Below the pieces are notes generated by a model. That model saw only the letters and a program-made list of their open reading frames with translations. It had not been told where the DNA came from and did not search any database. Shown in pieces: positions 8,288-16,670 of a stretch of DNA of 31,701 nt. Position numbers and translations under genes: made by a program. The stretch is from a virus. The stretch is from positions 1 through 31,701 of IMG/VR virus record IMGVR_UViG_3300037246_001193, one strand, 5' to 3'. Within the stretch, counting starts at the first letter, position 1. The number at the start of each line of letters is the position of its first letter.

Positions 8288-9397
8288 ATGGAGCAGTTAC
8301 TTTCAAAAGCAAAAATTAACGATGCTAAACTAAAGAGTTATGTAGCAAAAGTTGTAGCTAAAAACTTGGCTTCTTTATCTGAACCATGTTATTATCCCGA
8401 ACTCAAAAAGCACTTCTATGACTTTTTAAAGATGACAAATCTAACAGAAAAGGATATAAAAGAATTTGTAAAAAGACGTTGGAAAGGAAGAAAGGAAGCT
8501 AAATTTGCAATTCAAAACGATGTAGGTGCAAATTTTTATATATTCTTGTTACAATATTCCCTAAAAAAGAGAGACAAGATGGCATATAGATATCTGATGG
8601 TTTTCTATATTATCAGAAATTATGCTAATCTAATGCATAAACATTTTAAGTATTGTAACGATGAAACATTTAAATATGCATTAGAAGTCTTAACAAAAAC
8701 CCACCTATTTGCAAGAGAGAAAACAATCTCTAATGCTCTTTACTATATTGCTAATGAAATGGTTAGGCGCTGGTCGAGAGGTTTACGAAGTGGAGATTTA
8801 GATGCAATCTCAAAATTTATGCAAGATAGTAGAAGTAGAGTTTCTCAAAGTATGAAGAGTTTTGCGCAGACATATTATAAAGCAGCAGAAGAAGGGGCAG
8901 CAATAAGAAGTGAAAAAGAACCATCAGAAGAAGAAAATATATATCAAATTAAAGCGGCTGAAAAGGGAGCCAAACTAGCTGATGAGATAACCAAAAAAAT
9001 AACTGTGTATAGATTTACAGATGGTCGAGCACAAGAAGCGGCTCGTAACCTTGCAAAAATTAATTCATCTCTTGCAACACAGATAGTATCTAAATTAAAT
9101 AACATAAAACATTCAGATAATTTAAGAATTATATATAAATTATTTTTGAAAGATTTGAAAGATTCACAATCGTTATGCGGAAAGAAATATGAAAGTTATG
9201 TTAGACATCTAATGTCTATAAAAAGAACTAAGATGAAAATCTATTTTAAACAACAAGTGAATTTTTTATTAATGAACCTTCTAGATGAAATAGGTTATAA
9301 ATCAAAGTATGACAAACTCACATCACAAACTCAATTCCTTATCAATTTATATCTCGCCTATTATTTAACTATGGTATTAAGAAATACTGTATGTTAA
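8288..9397 (+). CDS. Unknown helical, basic protein ending the tail block
   Basis: The 369 residues are not recognised. The protein is mostly predicted helical, Lys/Arg-rich, with a central Glu/Ala-rich stretch (about 198-215) that looks like a linker or coiled coil, and aromatic helices such as AYRYLMVFYIIRNYANLMHK that might be buried or amphipathic. It starts 3 bp after the gp6-like stop with GGTGG upstream, so it belongs to the same mRNA and is probably a virion or assembly protein. It is the last + strand gene; the convergent - strand gene ends only 5 bp away. Confidence 0.6.
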   Translation: MEQLLSKAKINDAKLKSYVAKVVAKNLASLSEPCYYPELKKHFYDFLKMTNLTEKDIKEFVKRRWKGRKEAKFAIQNDVGANFYIFLLQYSLKKRDKMAYRYLMVFYIIRNYANLMHKHFKYCNDETFKYALEVLTKTHLFAREKTISNALYYIANEMVRRWSRGLRSGDLDAISKFMQDSRSRVSQSMKSFAQTYYKAAEEGAAIRSEKEPSEEENIYQIKAAEKGAKLADEITKKITVYRFTDGRAQEAARNLAKINSSLATQIVSKLNNIKHSDNLRIIYKLFLKDLKDSQSLCGKKYESYVRHLMSIKRTKMKIYFKQQVNFLLMNLLDEIGYKSKYDKLTSQTQFLINLYLAYYLTMVLRNTVC

Positions 9398-9402
9398 TAA
9401 TC

Positions 9403-10677
9403 TTATGCAGTTCTAACAAAAGTAGAATCGCTTTCGCCTACTAGTTCTGCTTGTAATATTGCATCAGCTGCGGTCACTCTATGGGATGCAAGAACTTCGG
9501 TTACAGTCGGAGCTTGTCTTTGTTTTGCTGCTTCATTTTTGACTAGTTTTATTTGATCTTCAGAACTTAACTGTTCAACTCGTGTATGAAGAAGACCTGC
9601 CACTCCAGCTCTTTGACCTACGACTTGATTTACTCTTGATCTGTTTGTAGATAATGAGTCATCAGTTGCTTTTATAGCATCTATATAACCTCTTACAGTT
9701 GGTCTATTTGTACGTTGGATGTCTCCCTCATCAACAAGCATACTATTATATAAACTTCCAAAGTCAATTCTAACATCCACCATAGCAAGACTTTGGTTAT
9801 ATGCAATTTGTTGTTGATCACCCCCTTTGACCACTGTAATATTTGTGATAACAGCTGGATCTAAATTATAAATTCCAGTAGCTTTTATTTTATGGAAGAA
9901 TGGCCAATTATATGTTTTACCATCATCTGATCTTGGAACAGCTAAACATAGAAGCATAGCTAAAGGTCCCGCTATATATTTATCTGTTGATTTCGGATCT
10001 CCAGGATTTGGATTGTATAATCTAATGGTTGCTGTATATGATGGAGTAAATCCGCTGTTTCTCCAAACTTGAGGAAAGTCAACTCTATGACCAGCAACCA
10101 TTTTGTTGAGTAGTTCTGCTCCACCTCCCATCATCTGACCTAAACCTCCAGCTTCTCGATTTCTCATTTTATTAATTAGATTCTCCATTCCTGTACCCGC
10201 TCCTGTTGCTGCACCTCCAGCACCAGATATTACACCACCAAGCATCCCCCCCACATCTTTACCTATTCCTGTAAAGGCTTCTCCAAGATTTTTCAGACCT
10301 TCTGTTCCGCTTCGTGCTCCAGTCATTTGTGCTAATTGTGACATACCTTGAGATGCAACATCTGTAAATTTCTGAAGGAATGTTTCTCCATAATCATTTG
10401 TAAATGAGTCAGTAGGAAAATTATCAGCTAAGAAAGCACACCGAATTGGCATTTCTGTTGCGTAACCATGTTTTCCAAGTATATCTAAATAAGTTTTAGA
10501 ATCGTCTACAACGCTGAATAAGTTTAGACCGCTTTTAAATTCTGGTTTACATGGTATTATTTCTAGTACTGGCATACTATTTACAATCATTTCATCGCTG
10601 ATCCATGTAGACGGAGGAAGCCCGAATGTTCTATTAAAAGGATCAAGATTTAGTACACGAGGATCATTGTTTGCCAT
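9403..10677 (-). CDS. Putative virion protein with Gly-rich central segment
   Basis: The 424 residues have a globular N-terminal domain (about 1-105), a Gly/Ala/Met-rich low-complexity segment (about 130-180, with VGGMLGGVISGAGGAATGAG) and a C-terminal beta-rich domain (about 190-300, with NSGFTPSYTATIRLYNPNPG) before a polar tail. Such an arrangement, next to the tape measure gene, would fit a tail or baseplate component such as a tube-cap or initiator protein, but I cannot assign a family. AAGGAGATAAAATA precedes the ATG, and it follows the tape measure gene by 12 bp. Confidence 0.6.
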   Translation of the reverse strand: MANNDPRVLNLDPFNRTFGLPPSTWISDEMIVNSMPVLEIIPCKPEFKSGLNLFSVVDDSKTYLDILGKHGYATEMPIRCAFLADNFPTDSFTNDYGETFLQKFTDVASQGMSQLAQMTGARSGTEGLKNLGEAFTGIGKDVGGMLGGVISGAGGAATGAGTGMENLINKMRNREAGGLGQMMGGGAELLNKMVAGHRVDFPQVWRNSGFTPSYTATIRLYNPNPGDPKSTDKYIAGPLAMLLCLAVPRSDDGKTYNWPFFHKIKATGIYNLDPAVITNITVVKGGDQQQIAYNQSLAMVDVRIDFGSLYNSMLVDEGDIQRTNRPTVRGYIDAIKATDDSLSTNRSRVNQVVGQRAGVAGLLHTRVEQLSSEDQIKLVKNEAAKQRQAPTVTEVLASHRVTAADAILQAELVGESDSTFVRTA

Positions 10678-10689
10678 TATTTTATCTCC

Positions 10690-13600
10690 TTACCTGATAT
10701 TACAGTTAGTTACATCATATGCAAAATTTCCGCCAGATCCGAACCCGCCACCTTCATATCCAGCTTGTCTACCATAAGAGTTAGATTGATTAGTATTTGT
10801 TGAAGTCATCATATTCGTATTATGTGTTACTGCAGCAGTAGTTTGGTCAGCTCCTTTGTCTACTTTGTCACCTACTCGTTTCCCAAGTGCATCATAACCT
10901 TTCCTTCTAGCTTCATGTTCTGTTGCTATACGAGCTGCTTCTCTAGCAGTAATAGATGGACCTTCTGCGGCAAGACGACCTACTTCTCTTGGTGATCCCT
11001 CTAGTTCTTGTAAAGACTTTTCTAATTTAGCTGCCATATTTCCTTCATGTATATCTTTGACTGCCGTTATTAACCCTGTGAATATTTTTCCAATTACTGG
11101 CAGACCAGATATTTTCTCAATAAAGGTGTTTTTAAGGTAAGTAAACGCTTTTTGAATTCCAATTAATGGGAACATAAAACTATATATTATTGTCTTCACA
11201 ACTTTATTAATTTTATCCCACATTTCGTCCCCAAGAATAGTTTTTATTTTTTCACGAAGCCATATAAATGGTTTTTTGATGTAATCAATTATAGTTCCAA
11301 ATATGTTACTAAAGAACCCCATTATTCCTTGTAAAATACCTGGTTTTTGCCACCATTCTTTAAATGAGTCATATGCTTTTCCGAGAGTCATTTTAAAACC
11401 CCATTTTAATAATACCCATGCGCTCTTCAAACCTTCCTTTAACATTTTAAATGGGAACATTACGATGTTCCATGCACCTGTTACATAGTCTTTAATAACA
11501 CCAATAGTTTTGCTGATTCCCTCAGACATCTTTTTACCACCAACGAATCCTAACATGGCTCCTGCTGCGGCACCGATTGCACCTCCTAGCAATGCACCAG
11601 GTCCTAAGAAAGCTGTGGCAGCTGCACCTAGTGCGGCACCTTTCAATGCTCCACGTTTAGCACCTGCAACGCCTGTGTCTGTTCCTCCTAAAAATCCAGC
11701 TAATCCTCTAGTAAATATACCTCCTACAAAACCTTCTGGATCTCGAATTGCTCGAACCATATCAAAAAGACCCATTCCTGTCCCAAGTATTCCACCAGCT
11801 GCAACACCTGCGACTTTACCTGCAAATGCACCAACTCTACCAATTCCCGTAGCGGCCATCCTAGCAGATCCTGCCCATCCTGCAGCTCTAGCTGCTCCGG
11901 CACCTGCTTGGACTCCTTTAGCTCCCCTTCCTGCCATTCCTAAACCTGCAAACATCTTTTTTCCTAACCAACCAGTGATGACGCCGCCAATAGACACAAG
12001 GGTTGTTACTATCTTTTTTATCGGTCCGCCAACGAAAGTTCTAAGAAAACCGAAAGCAATTAATACCCAATCCCATACTTTACTGCCCATTTTCTTAAGA
12101 CGTGCCCCCATTCTTTTTGTCATACCTAGTTGTTCTTTTGCGAACTTGTTTGCTTTTTCACCCAAAGTTAGAGATTTTGTTGCCTGATCTTCCGATTGCT
12201 CAACTCCTTGTTCACTAAATTCAGCAGTCTTTGAAATGTTCTCTGCCATACTTAGAGAATGTGGTCCTTCTCTTTCTTCCTGAGCTTCTTTCATTTCACG
12301 AAGTTTAGTTATGTCCTGTCGAAACTCGTGAAAACGTTTGGACTCAAATAAGGCTCCAAATATATTTTCTCTTGATACTCCCATCGCTCCCATGATTTTT
12401 CCTGGTCTTGCTAAACCCCCTACAGTTGTAACTCCAGCGGAGGCCAAAGCTTCTTTACTAAGACCAAGTTTGCTAACTACACCTTCAAATATTTTTTCCT
12501 GTAATGGTATAATTGATCTTGAAGTCATCATCTCTCGTATCTTATCAAACATTGTATATGTAACTTGTGTTGTAGGGGAAATTTCTTCACCAACGAGAGC
12601 TTCGGCTGCTGCTTTTGTATAAATTACAAGATTATCAACCTTTGGCATTAAGTTTGAATACAACAATGCCAATAGATTCGACACTTTTAAGAAAACATTA
12701 TGTGTTCGTGTTGCTCCTCTAACATCTCCAGCATAACCACCTCTAACTCCAAATAAAAATTTAATTGGGGTAACTATAGCTGATTTCATAAGATCAGAAA
12801 ACAAAAGTATATTCCTGAATGTTGGGTGTTGAAGGAGAGTTCTTTGCCATGCAATTCTCATACGAGAAGTCATGCCAATCAAACCAACTTTTAATTCAAG
12901 AATAGCTTTTAATAATCTTTTTTGATGTGATTCTTGTTTTGTATCTCTTGCTTTTTGAAACTCTTCAATAAATGTTCCAACTATACCCCTTTCAGCTTCT
13001 TTTCTTTCAACGACTACTGTTTCTAATCTTATTAGATTTTGGGACATTAGTGATAATGTCTTATCTAGTTTCCTTGATATTTCTGTAGCTTTTGCTTCAT
13101 CAATTTGCTTAAGAAGTTTATCAATTGGAGTAACAACTTCTGCTGCATGAACTTCAATCATTCCCCCGCGTTTAATATAACCACCTTCCTGTAGTTTCGG
13201 AGCTGTTCCTTCAATAGTTCGTTGAAGGGATTCTAAATCTGATACGGTTGCGGGTTCTTTTTCTCTTTCTTCTTTTACTACTGCTTTTCCTTTTCTAAAT
13301 ATATTAGCAATTCCAGATCCGGCTTTTGATAGTCCTTCAGTCATTGCCGAACCAACTTTATCTCTAATTTTTCTAGCTGCACCTTGGAAAACATCTGTTT
13401 CCATAAATTTTGCAGCAAAATATCCAAATAAAGGAGTTGCTCTGGAAAGAGCCATAGCAATAGTATTCGTTTTATTTATACTAATATCTTCACTAATTGC
13501 TTTTCCATATTGTCCAATAGCTTGTGAAGTTGCTTTACTTGTATCAATTGTAATGGTTTTGACGCCTGTTGCTAAAGATTCAATTGTACGTCCTAGACCT

Positions 13601-13863
13601 TTCAGGACATTGTTATAACCTTTCGCTGTTTCAGCTGTCATATCACCATATTCAACTTTCAATTGCGCCGCTGCTTTTTGCTGTTGTTTTGTTAACGTAT
13701 CAATCTCATTTGAAATTTGAAGTCTTTTTCTATTTTGCTCTTGGACTAGATCATCAGTACTTCTATGCAAACTGCTTATTCTACGTGCTCTATCACTAGC
13801 CATTGTTGTAGCGCCTTCTGTTAATAAATCTGTACCAGGTCGCATGATTTCATCATCTGGCAT
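10690..13863 (-). CDS. Tape measure protein / tail lysin-like structural protein
   Basis: At 1057 residues this is the longest structural ORF. The N-terminal 130 residues are helical and heptad-like (QEQNRKRLQISNEIDTLTKQ). A repeat-like element at about 226-246 (EGGYIKRGGMIEVHAAEVVT) matches the G-G-x-I-x...V-H-x-x-E-V-V-x-P signature seen in many tape measure proteins. Residues about 600-790 are a long Gly/Ala-rich hydrophobic region with several possible membrane segments, typical of tape measures that enter the host membrane. The C-terminus is Asn/Gly-rich. The protein is expected to fill the tail tube and set tail length. Start: ATG after AAGGAGATATAAT. No peptidoglycan hydrolase domain is visible. 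Confidence 0.7.
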   Translation of the reverse strand: MPDDEIMRPGTDLLTEGATTMASDRARRISSLHRSTDDLVQEQNRKRLQISNEIDTLTKQQQKAAAQLKVEYGDMTAETAKGYNNVLKGLGRTIESLATGVKTITIDTSKATSQAIGQYGKAISEDISINKTNTIAMALSRATPLFGYFAAKFMETDVFQGAARKIRDKVGSAMTEGLSKAGSGIANIFRKGKAVVKEEREKEPATVSDLESLQRTIEGTAPKLQEGGYIKRGGMIEVHAAEVVTPIDKLLKQIDEAKATEISRKLDKTLSLMSQNLIRLETVVVERKEAERGIVGTFIEEFQKARDTKQESHQKRLLKAILELKVGLIGMTSRMRIAWQRTLLQHPTFRNILLFSDLMKSAIVTPIKFLFGVRGGYAGDVRGATRTHNVFLKVSNLLALLYSNLMPKVDNLVIYTKAAAEALVGEEISPTTQVTYTMFDKIREMMTSRSIIPLQEKIFEGVVSKLGLSKEALASAGVTTVGGLARPGKIMGAMGVSRENIFGALFESKRFHEFRQDITKLREMKEAQEEREGPHSLSMAENISKTAEFSEQGVEQSEDQATKSLTLGEKANKFAKEQLGMTKRMGARLKKMGSKVWDWVLIAFGFLRTFVGGPIKKIVTTLVSIGGVITGWLGKKMFAGLGMAGRGAKGVQAGAGAARAAGWAGSARMAATGIGRVGAFAGKVAGVAAGGILGTGMGLFDMVRAIRDPEGFVGGIFTRGLAGFLGGTDTGVAGAKRGALKGAALGAAATAFLGPGALLGGAIGAAAGAMLGFVGGKKMSEGISKTIGVIKDYVTGAWNIVMFPFKMLKEGLKSAWVLLKWGFKMTLGKAYDSFKEWWQKPGILQGIMGFFSNIFGTIIDYIKKPFIWLREKIKTILGDEMWDKINKVVKTIIYSFMFPLIGIQKAFTYLKNTFIEKISGLPVIGKIFTGLITAVKDIHEGNMAAKLEKSLQELEGSPREVGRLAAEGPSITAREAARIATEHEARRKGYDALGKRVGDKVDKGADQTTAAVTHNTNMMTSTNTNQSNSYGRQAGYEGGGFGSGGNFAYDVTNCNIR

Positions 13864-13876
13864 ATATTATATCTCC

Positions 13877-14791
13877 TTACAGTTTGTTGACCATTTTATA
13901 CACTTTTTGACTTGGACGTTTGATTAATGCAGGCAACGAAATTACTTCAGATGGTGCATATAATTCTTGATAACATAATTCTTTGATATGCTTTACATTT
14001 ATACCAAACGTCGTCTTATATGATGTATATAATGGGACAACAATTTGTCTATTAGCAAAAACAGCTTTTGTAATTAAAGATGGTGCTCCAGACATCATTC
14101 CTTTCCATATAATTTTAATAAGAACAATATAAGCAGTGACCATCTTTTGTAATTTTTCAGCGTCTAAAGTAGTTATATCTCTAAATGTTTCTAGCAACAT
14201 TTTATGATATTCAACTAGTAATTTGTTAGATTTAATTCCTTTTGTTTCCAAATTAACATAAATAAATTCAACCATTTTTTGAACAGTTTTATCATCAAGT
14301 CCATCTTTTGTAACCATAAATAGTTGTGACCAATAATTTTTATAGTATGCCGTTAATTCTGATTTAAATGTTTGATAAAATTGTTTTGGAAATTGATGTG
14401 ATGCTTTATGTATCAATTCATGTAAGCTTGTAATTGATAAATCATTATTAGATGCAAACCCAAAAATGTTTGTATCATTATCAACAAATACAAGAATATA
14501 TTTTCCAATTGTTTGACCTGCATATCCTTTAAATTCAGGAGGTTGTTTTTTCAAGATGGTTTTAAGGATTCTATCAGTTAAATAACAAGGGACAAATTCT
14601 CCCTTTCCCATTAGTTTAACCATTGTTGATACAACAGGAGCAGTCCGTGAAGACTTACTCATCGCTTTTATAAAATTCTGTTTTAGTACAGAAGATGTGT
14701 ATATTTTGACTCCTCCATAATTAACTACAAGGTAGAGGGTCCCTCTTGGAGCAGCAAATATCTCAGTAATTTGTGCGATCTGATCGTCCAT
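13877..14791 (-). CDS. Putative zinc metalloprotease-like protein (HELIH)
   Basis: The 304-residue protein contains HELIH at 124-128 (context ITSLHELIHKASHQF) preceded by a beta strand (KYILVFVDNDTNIFGF), with Glu145 in a following helix as a possible third zinc ligand, the layout of zincin peptidases (HExxH...E). The rest is helical and not recognised. It lies between the terminase and tape measure genes, so prohead maturation, tail assembly or cell-wall/membrane penetration are possible roles, all inferred. A GGAG site and 12 bp spacing tie it to the terminase mRNA. Zinc protease activity would need biochemical proof. Confidence 0.6.
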   Translation of the reverse strand: MDDQIAQITEIFAAPRGTLYLVVNYGGVKIYTSSVLKQNFIKAMSKSSRTAPVVSTMVKLMGKGEFVPCYLTDRILKTILKKQPPEFKGYAGQTIGKYILVFVDNDTNIFGFASNNDLSITSLHELIHKASHQFPKQFYQTFKSELTAYYKNYWSQLFMVTKDGLDDKTVQKMVEFIYVNLETKGIKSNKLLVEYHKMLLETFRDITTLDAEKLQKMVTAYIVLIKIIWKGMMSGAPSLITKAVFANRQIVVPLYTSYKTTFGINVKHIKELCYQELYAPSEVISLPALIKRPSQKVYKMVNKL

Positions 14792-14803
14792 CTAATTTTC
14801 TCC

Positions 14804-16462
14804 TTAAACTTGTTCATACATACTTAAAATATCAACAAAACCACCCATCTCATCAATTTTATCTTTAACATGTTCCATAATAGCTTCATTGGTAAAGTCG
14901 GAGTTTATCCGTACATTTCCTGCAATAATACTTGCCATGTCATTTGAGAATGTAGAATATTCTTGAGTATCAATCATCATTGGTGGATCATATTTTCTTA
15001 CATAGAAAACACATGATGTGGATAAAGCTAAGTCATCATAACATCCTGTATCTGCTTCAACCCTACCATTTGTTTTTGTTACAAGACCGGTTAATTCAAG
15101 AGCTAATCTTTCTGAGTTAACACACTCAGGAAATTGTGTAATATAAGAGTAGAGAGCGTCAATCATTAATGGTCTAGTTTTTGTATTGGTTGATAATCCA
15201 GGGATAATTGTTTTCTTTTGTTTGCCTCGTTTTTCTTTATAAATCATAAATGAAAACTCACTATTATTGAGGTGCTCAACAACTTGGTTTCCATATGAGT
15301 TCGATTCTACAACGATCGTTCCTGGATATTGTGTTGCTAGCACTTTAACAACTTTTATAAAATCAAGTACTTTACATTTTCCTTGATATTCAGCAACCTG
15401 TTCAAGAGTTTCATAATCCCATACCGTTACTGCGGACTTGTCCGCTCCATGCTCAGGTGCTGTATCTACACCCATTATATAATATCTATTAGGAATTGGA
15501 TTTCTAAATCTCCACATTTCTCCATTAAATAGTCTCAATCTTTCAGTTGGTTCCATTACAGCATTTTGAACTTTCTCCATAGTATCTGGTTCAAAGAATG
15601 ATCCTTCTGTTGGTAAAAATTTCAACTCTAACTCTTGAGCAATTTTTCGTTTATCATGATCAAATAACTTACATTGAGTACTATACCAATCGGGATCATC
15701 TGCTAATTCTGGAATCATTTTCCAATGGATAACAAATGGTTCAAAAATGTCATCTCTTGAGACTGCTTTACTATATCTTTTAAAATACCATTCTCCAATT
15801 CCAATAGTTTTATTTGGAGTTGAAAGCACAACAGTTCCATATGGTACGTTTGCTTTTTTGGCTTGCATTTGATTCGTTGATAAAGCAGGAACTAGTGAAG
15901 TCCAAGCAGTATCAATATGATGAACGAATGCTGCCTCATCAATAACTAGGAAAGTAATCGCCTTACCACGAAGAGTTTTATCTGGAGCGTTTGGATTAAC
16001 AGGTGAAGCAAATACTTTACTTCCATTTGTAAGAATAAATGATTGTTCTGTTCTTTTTGCAAATCCTCTTCCCAATGGTCCTTTCGGAGGTTTCATCCAA
16101 TCAGGAAGTTTTTCGACCATTCCTCTTATTCCACGAGCAAAGTCAGTTGCTTCTTTCCCATCCTTTGAAATAATACCAATAACTGCATTATCGTAGAATA
16201 CCGTTAACCAGGTGGAATACGCTTGAATAATTGTAGAAATTCCTATCTGACGACTCTTTAATACAAGAACATATCTTTTTTTCTCAATTAAATTTACAAG
16301 TTCTACCTGTTTCTTGTATGGGTTTAGAAGAACATCTTTACCAGGAACTTCTATCAATATGTAGGTACGGCAGAAGTACTCAAAGTCAGTTTTACATCTC
16401 AAGAATTCAGATACATACTCATCTGCCATTCCTTGAATTTCAGTAACTTGAAATTTTGGCAT
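14804..16462 (-). CDS. Terminase large subunit (T4 gp17-like)
   Basis: The 552-residue packaging motor has all key elements. There is a Walker A-like SRQIGIST at 70-77, Walker B FLVIDEAA at 171-178 (Asp175, Glu176), the coupling motif STPNK at 214-218, and an RNase-H-fold nuclease domain with Asp333 (GVDTA), Glu386 (VVESNSYG) and Asp476-Asp477 (CYDDLALS). It translocates DNA into the prohead using ATP and cuts the concatemer. AAAGGAG precedes the ATG and a candidate phage promoter lies 10 to 28 bp upstream. No small terminase gene is visible beside it. High confidence. Confidence 0.93.
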   Translation of the reverse strand: MPKFQVTEIQGMADEYVSEFLRCKTDFEYFCRTYILIEVPGKDVLLNPYKKQVELVNLIEKKRYVLVLKSRQIGISTIIQAYSTWLTVFYDNAVIGIISKDGKEATDFARGIRGMVEKLPDWMKPPKGPLGRGFAKRTEQSFILTNGSKVFASPVNPNAPDKTLRGKAITFLVIDEAAFVHHIDTAWTSLVPALSTNQMQAKKANVPYGTVVLSTPNKTIGIGEWYFKRYSKAVSRDDIFEPFVIHWKMIPELADDPDWYSTQCKLFDHDKRKIAQELELKFLPTEGSFFEPDTMEKVQNAVMEPTERLRLFNGEMWRFRNPIPNRYYIMGVDTAPEHGADKSAVTVWDYETLEQVAEYQGKCKVLDFIKVVKVLATQYPGTIVVESNSYGNQVVEHLNNSEFSFMIYKEKRGKQKKTIIPGLSTNTKTRPLMIDALYSYITQFPECVNSERLALELTGLVTKTNGRVEADTGCYDDLALSTSCVFYVRKYDPPMMIDTQEYSTFSNDMASIIAGNVRINSDFTNEAIMEHVKDKIDEMGGFVDILSMYEQV

Positions 16463-16472
16463 ACTATTCTCC

Positions 16473-16490
16473 TTTTATTTTTGTTCTAAA
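16473..16490 (-). promoter_or_regulatory. Candidate phage promoter motif, copy 2 (terminase)
   Basis: On the minus strand the sequence TTTAGAACAAAAATAAAA sits directly in front of the terminase ribosome site. It differs from the motif at 104-122 by one missing base in the A/T spacer. The element begins the leader of the terminase-protease-tape measure unit. Confidence 0.5.
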
Positions 16491-16537
16491 CTAGGGTATA
16501 TATCTCAAACTATATATATTAATTAATGATAGGAACT

Positions 16538-16546
16538 TGATATAAT
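16538..16546 (+). promoter_or_regulatory. Extended -10 promoter on the + strand
   Basis: TGATATAAT is an exact extended -10 (TGnTATAAT) for a host housekeeping sigma factor; no convincing -35 is present. It points away from the terminase and would start a short transcript at about 16553 that crosses a small ORF with an AAAGGAG site and ends at the hairpin near 16635-16670. Confidence 0.4.
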
Positions 16547-16576
16547 CTTTTAAATCCAAAAAAGGAGACATGAAAA

Positions 16577-16639
16577 ATGAAGAAGAGCGGATTAAGATGT
16601 ACTCAAATTACTTTTATTTCCTTACTGACGTGGTATTAA
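16577..16639 (+). CDS. Possible 20-residue peptide in a short + strand transcript
   Basis: ATG at 16577 lies 9 nt after GGAG (16564-16567) and opens a 20-codon frame (begins MKKSGLRCTQ) that stops at the foot of the 16635-16670 hairpin. A second frame from ATG 16570 gives 38 residues ending at 16686, but its spacing from the ribosome site is only 2 nt. Promoter, ribosome site, ORF and hairpin occur in that order, which argues for expression. A sequence this short cannot be assigned and could be chance or a leader peptide. Confidence 0.3.
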   Translation: MKKSGLRCTQITFISLLTWY

Positions 16640-16670
16640 TTAGAGTGGGGGTTTCCCCATTAATTCTTCT
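16635..16670. terminator. Hairpin at the end of the hub gene, possibly bidirectional
   Basis: TGGGG (16646-16650), loop GTTT, CCCCA (16655-16659), extended by ATTAA/TTAAT pairing (16635-16639 with 16660-16664) around a bulge. On the + strand it is followed by TTCTTCTTATTTG, a moderate T-tract. On the minus strand it overlaps the hub stop codon but lacks a T-run, so termination there is less sure. Confidence 0.5.

Noticed and set aside
9398-9402. A bidirectional terminator between the convergent arms
   Set aside because: Only 5 bp lie between the stops and no inverted repeat is visible in the flanking 40 bases.
11510-12187. Long + strand ORF (225 codons, Pro/Ala-rich) opposite the tape measure gene
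   Set aside because: It is antisense to the Gly/Ala-rich part of the tape measure, which creates Pro/Ala codons on the other strand. It has no ribosome site and no domain, so it is a shadow frame.
13569-13799. + strand 76-codon ORF opposite the tape measure N-terminus
   Set aside because: It is antisense to a clearly coding region, has no ribosome site and resembles translated reverse complement of a Lys/Gln-rich helix.
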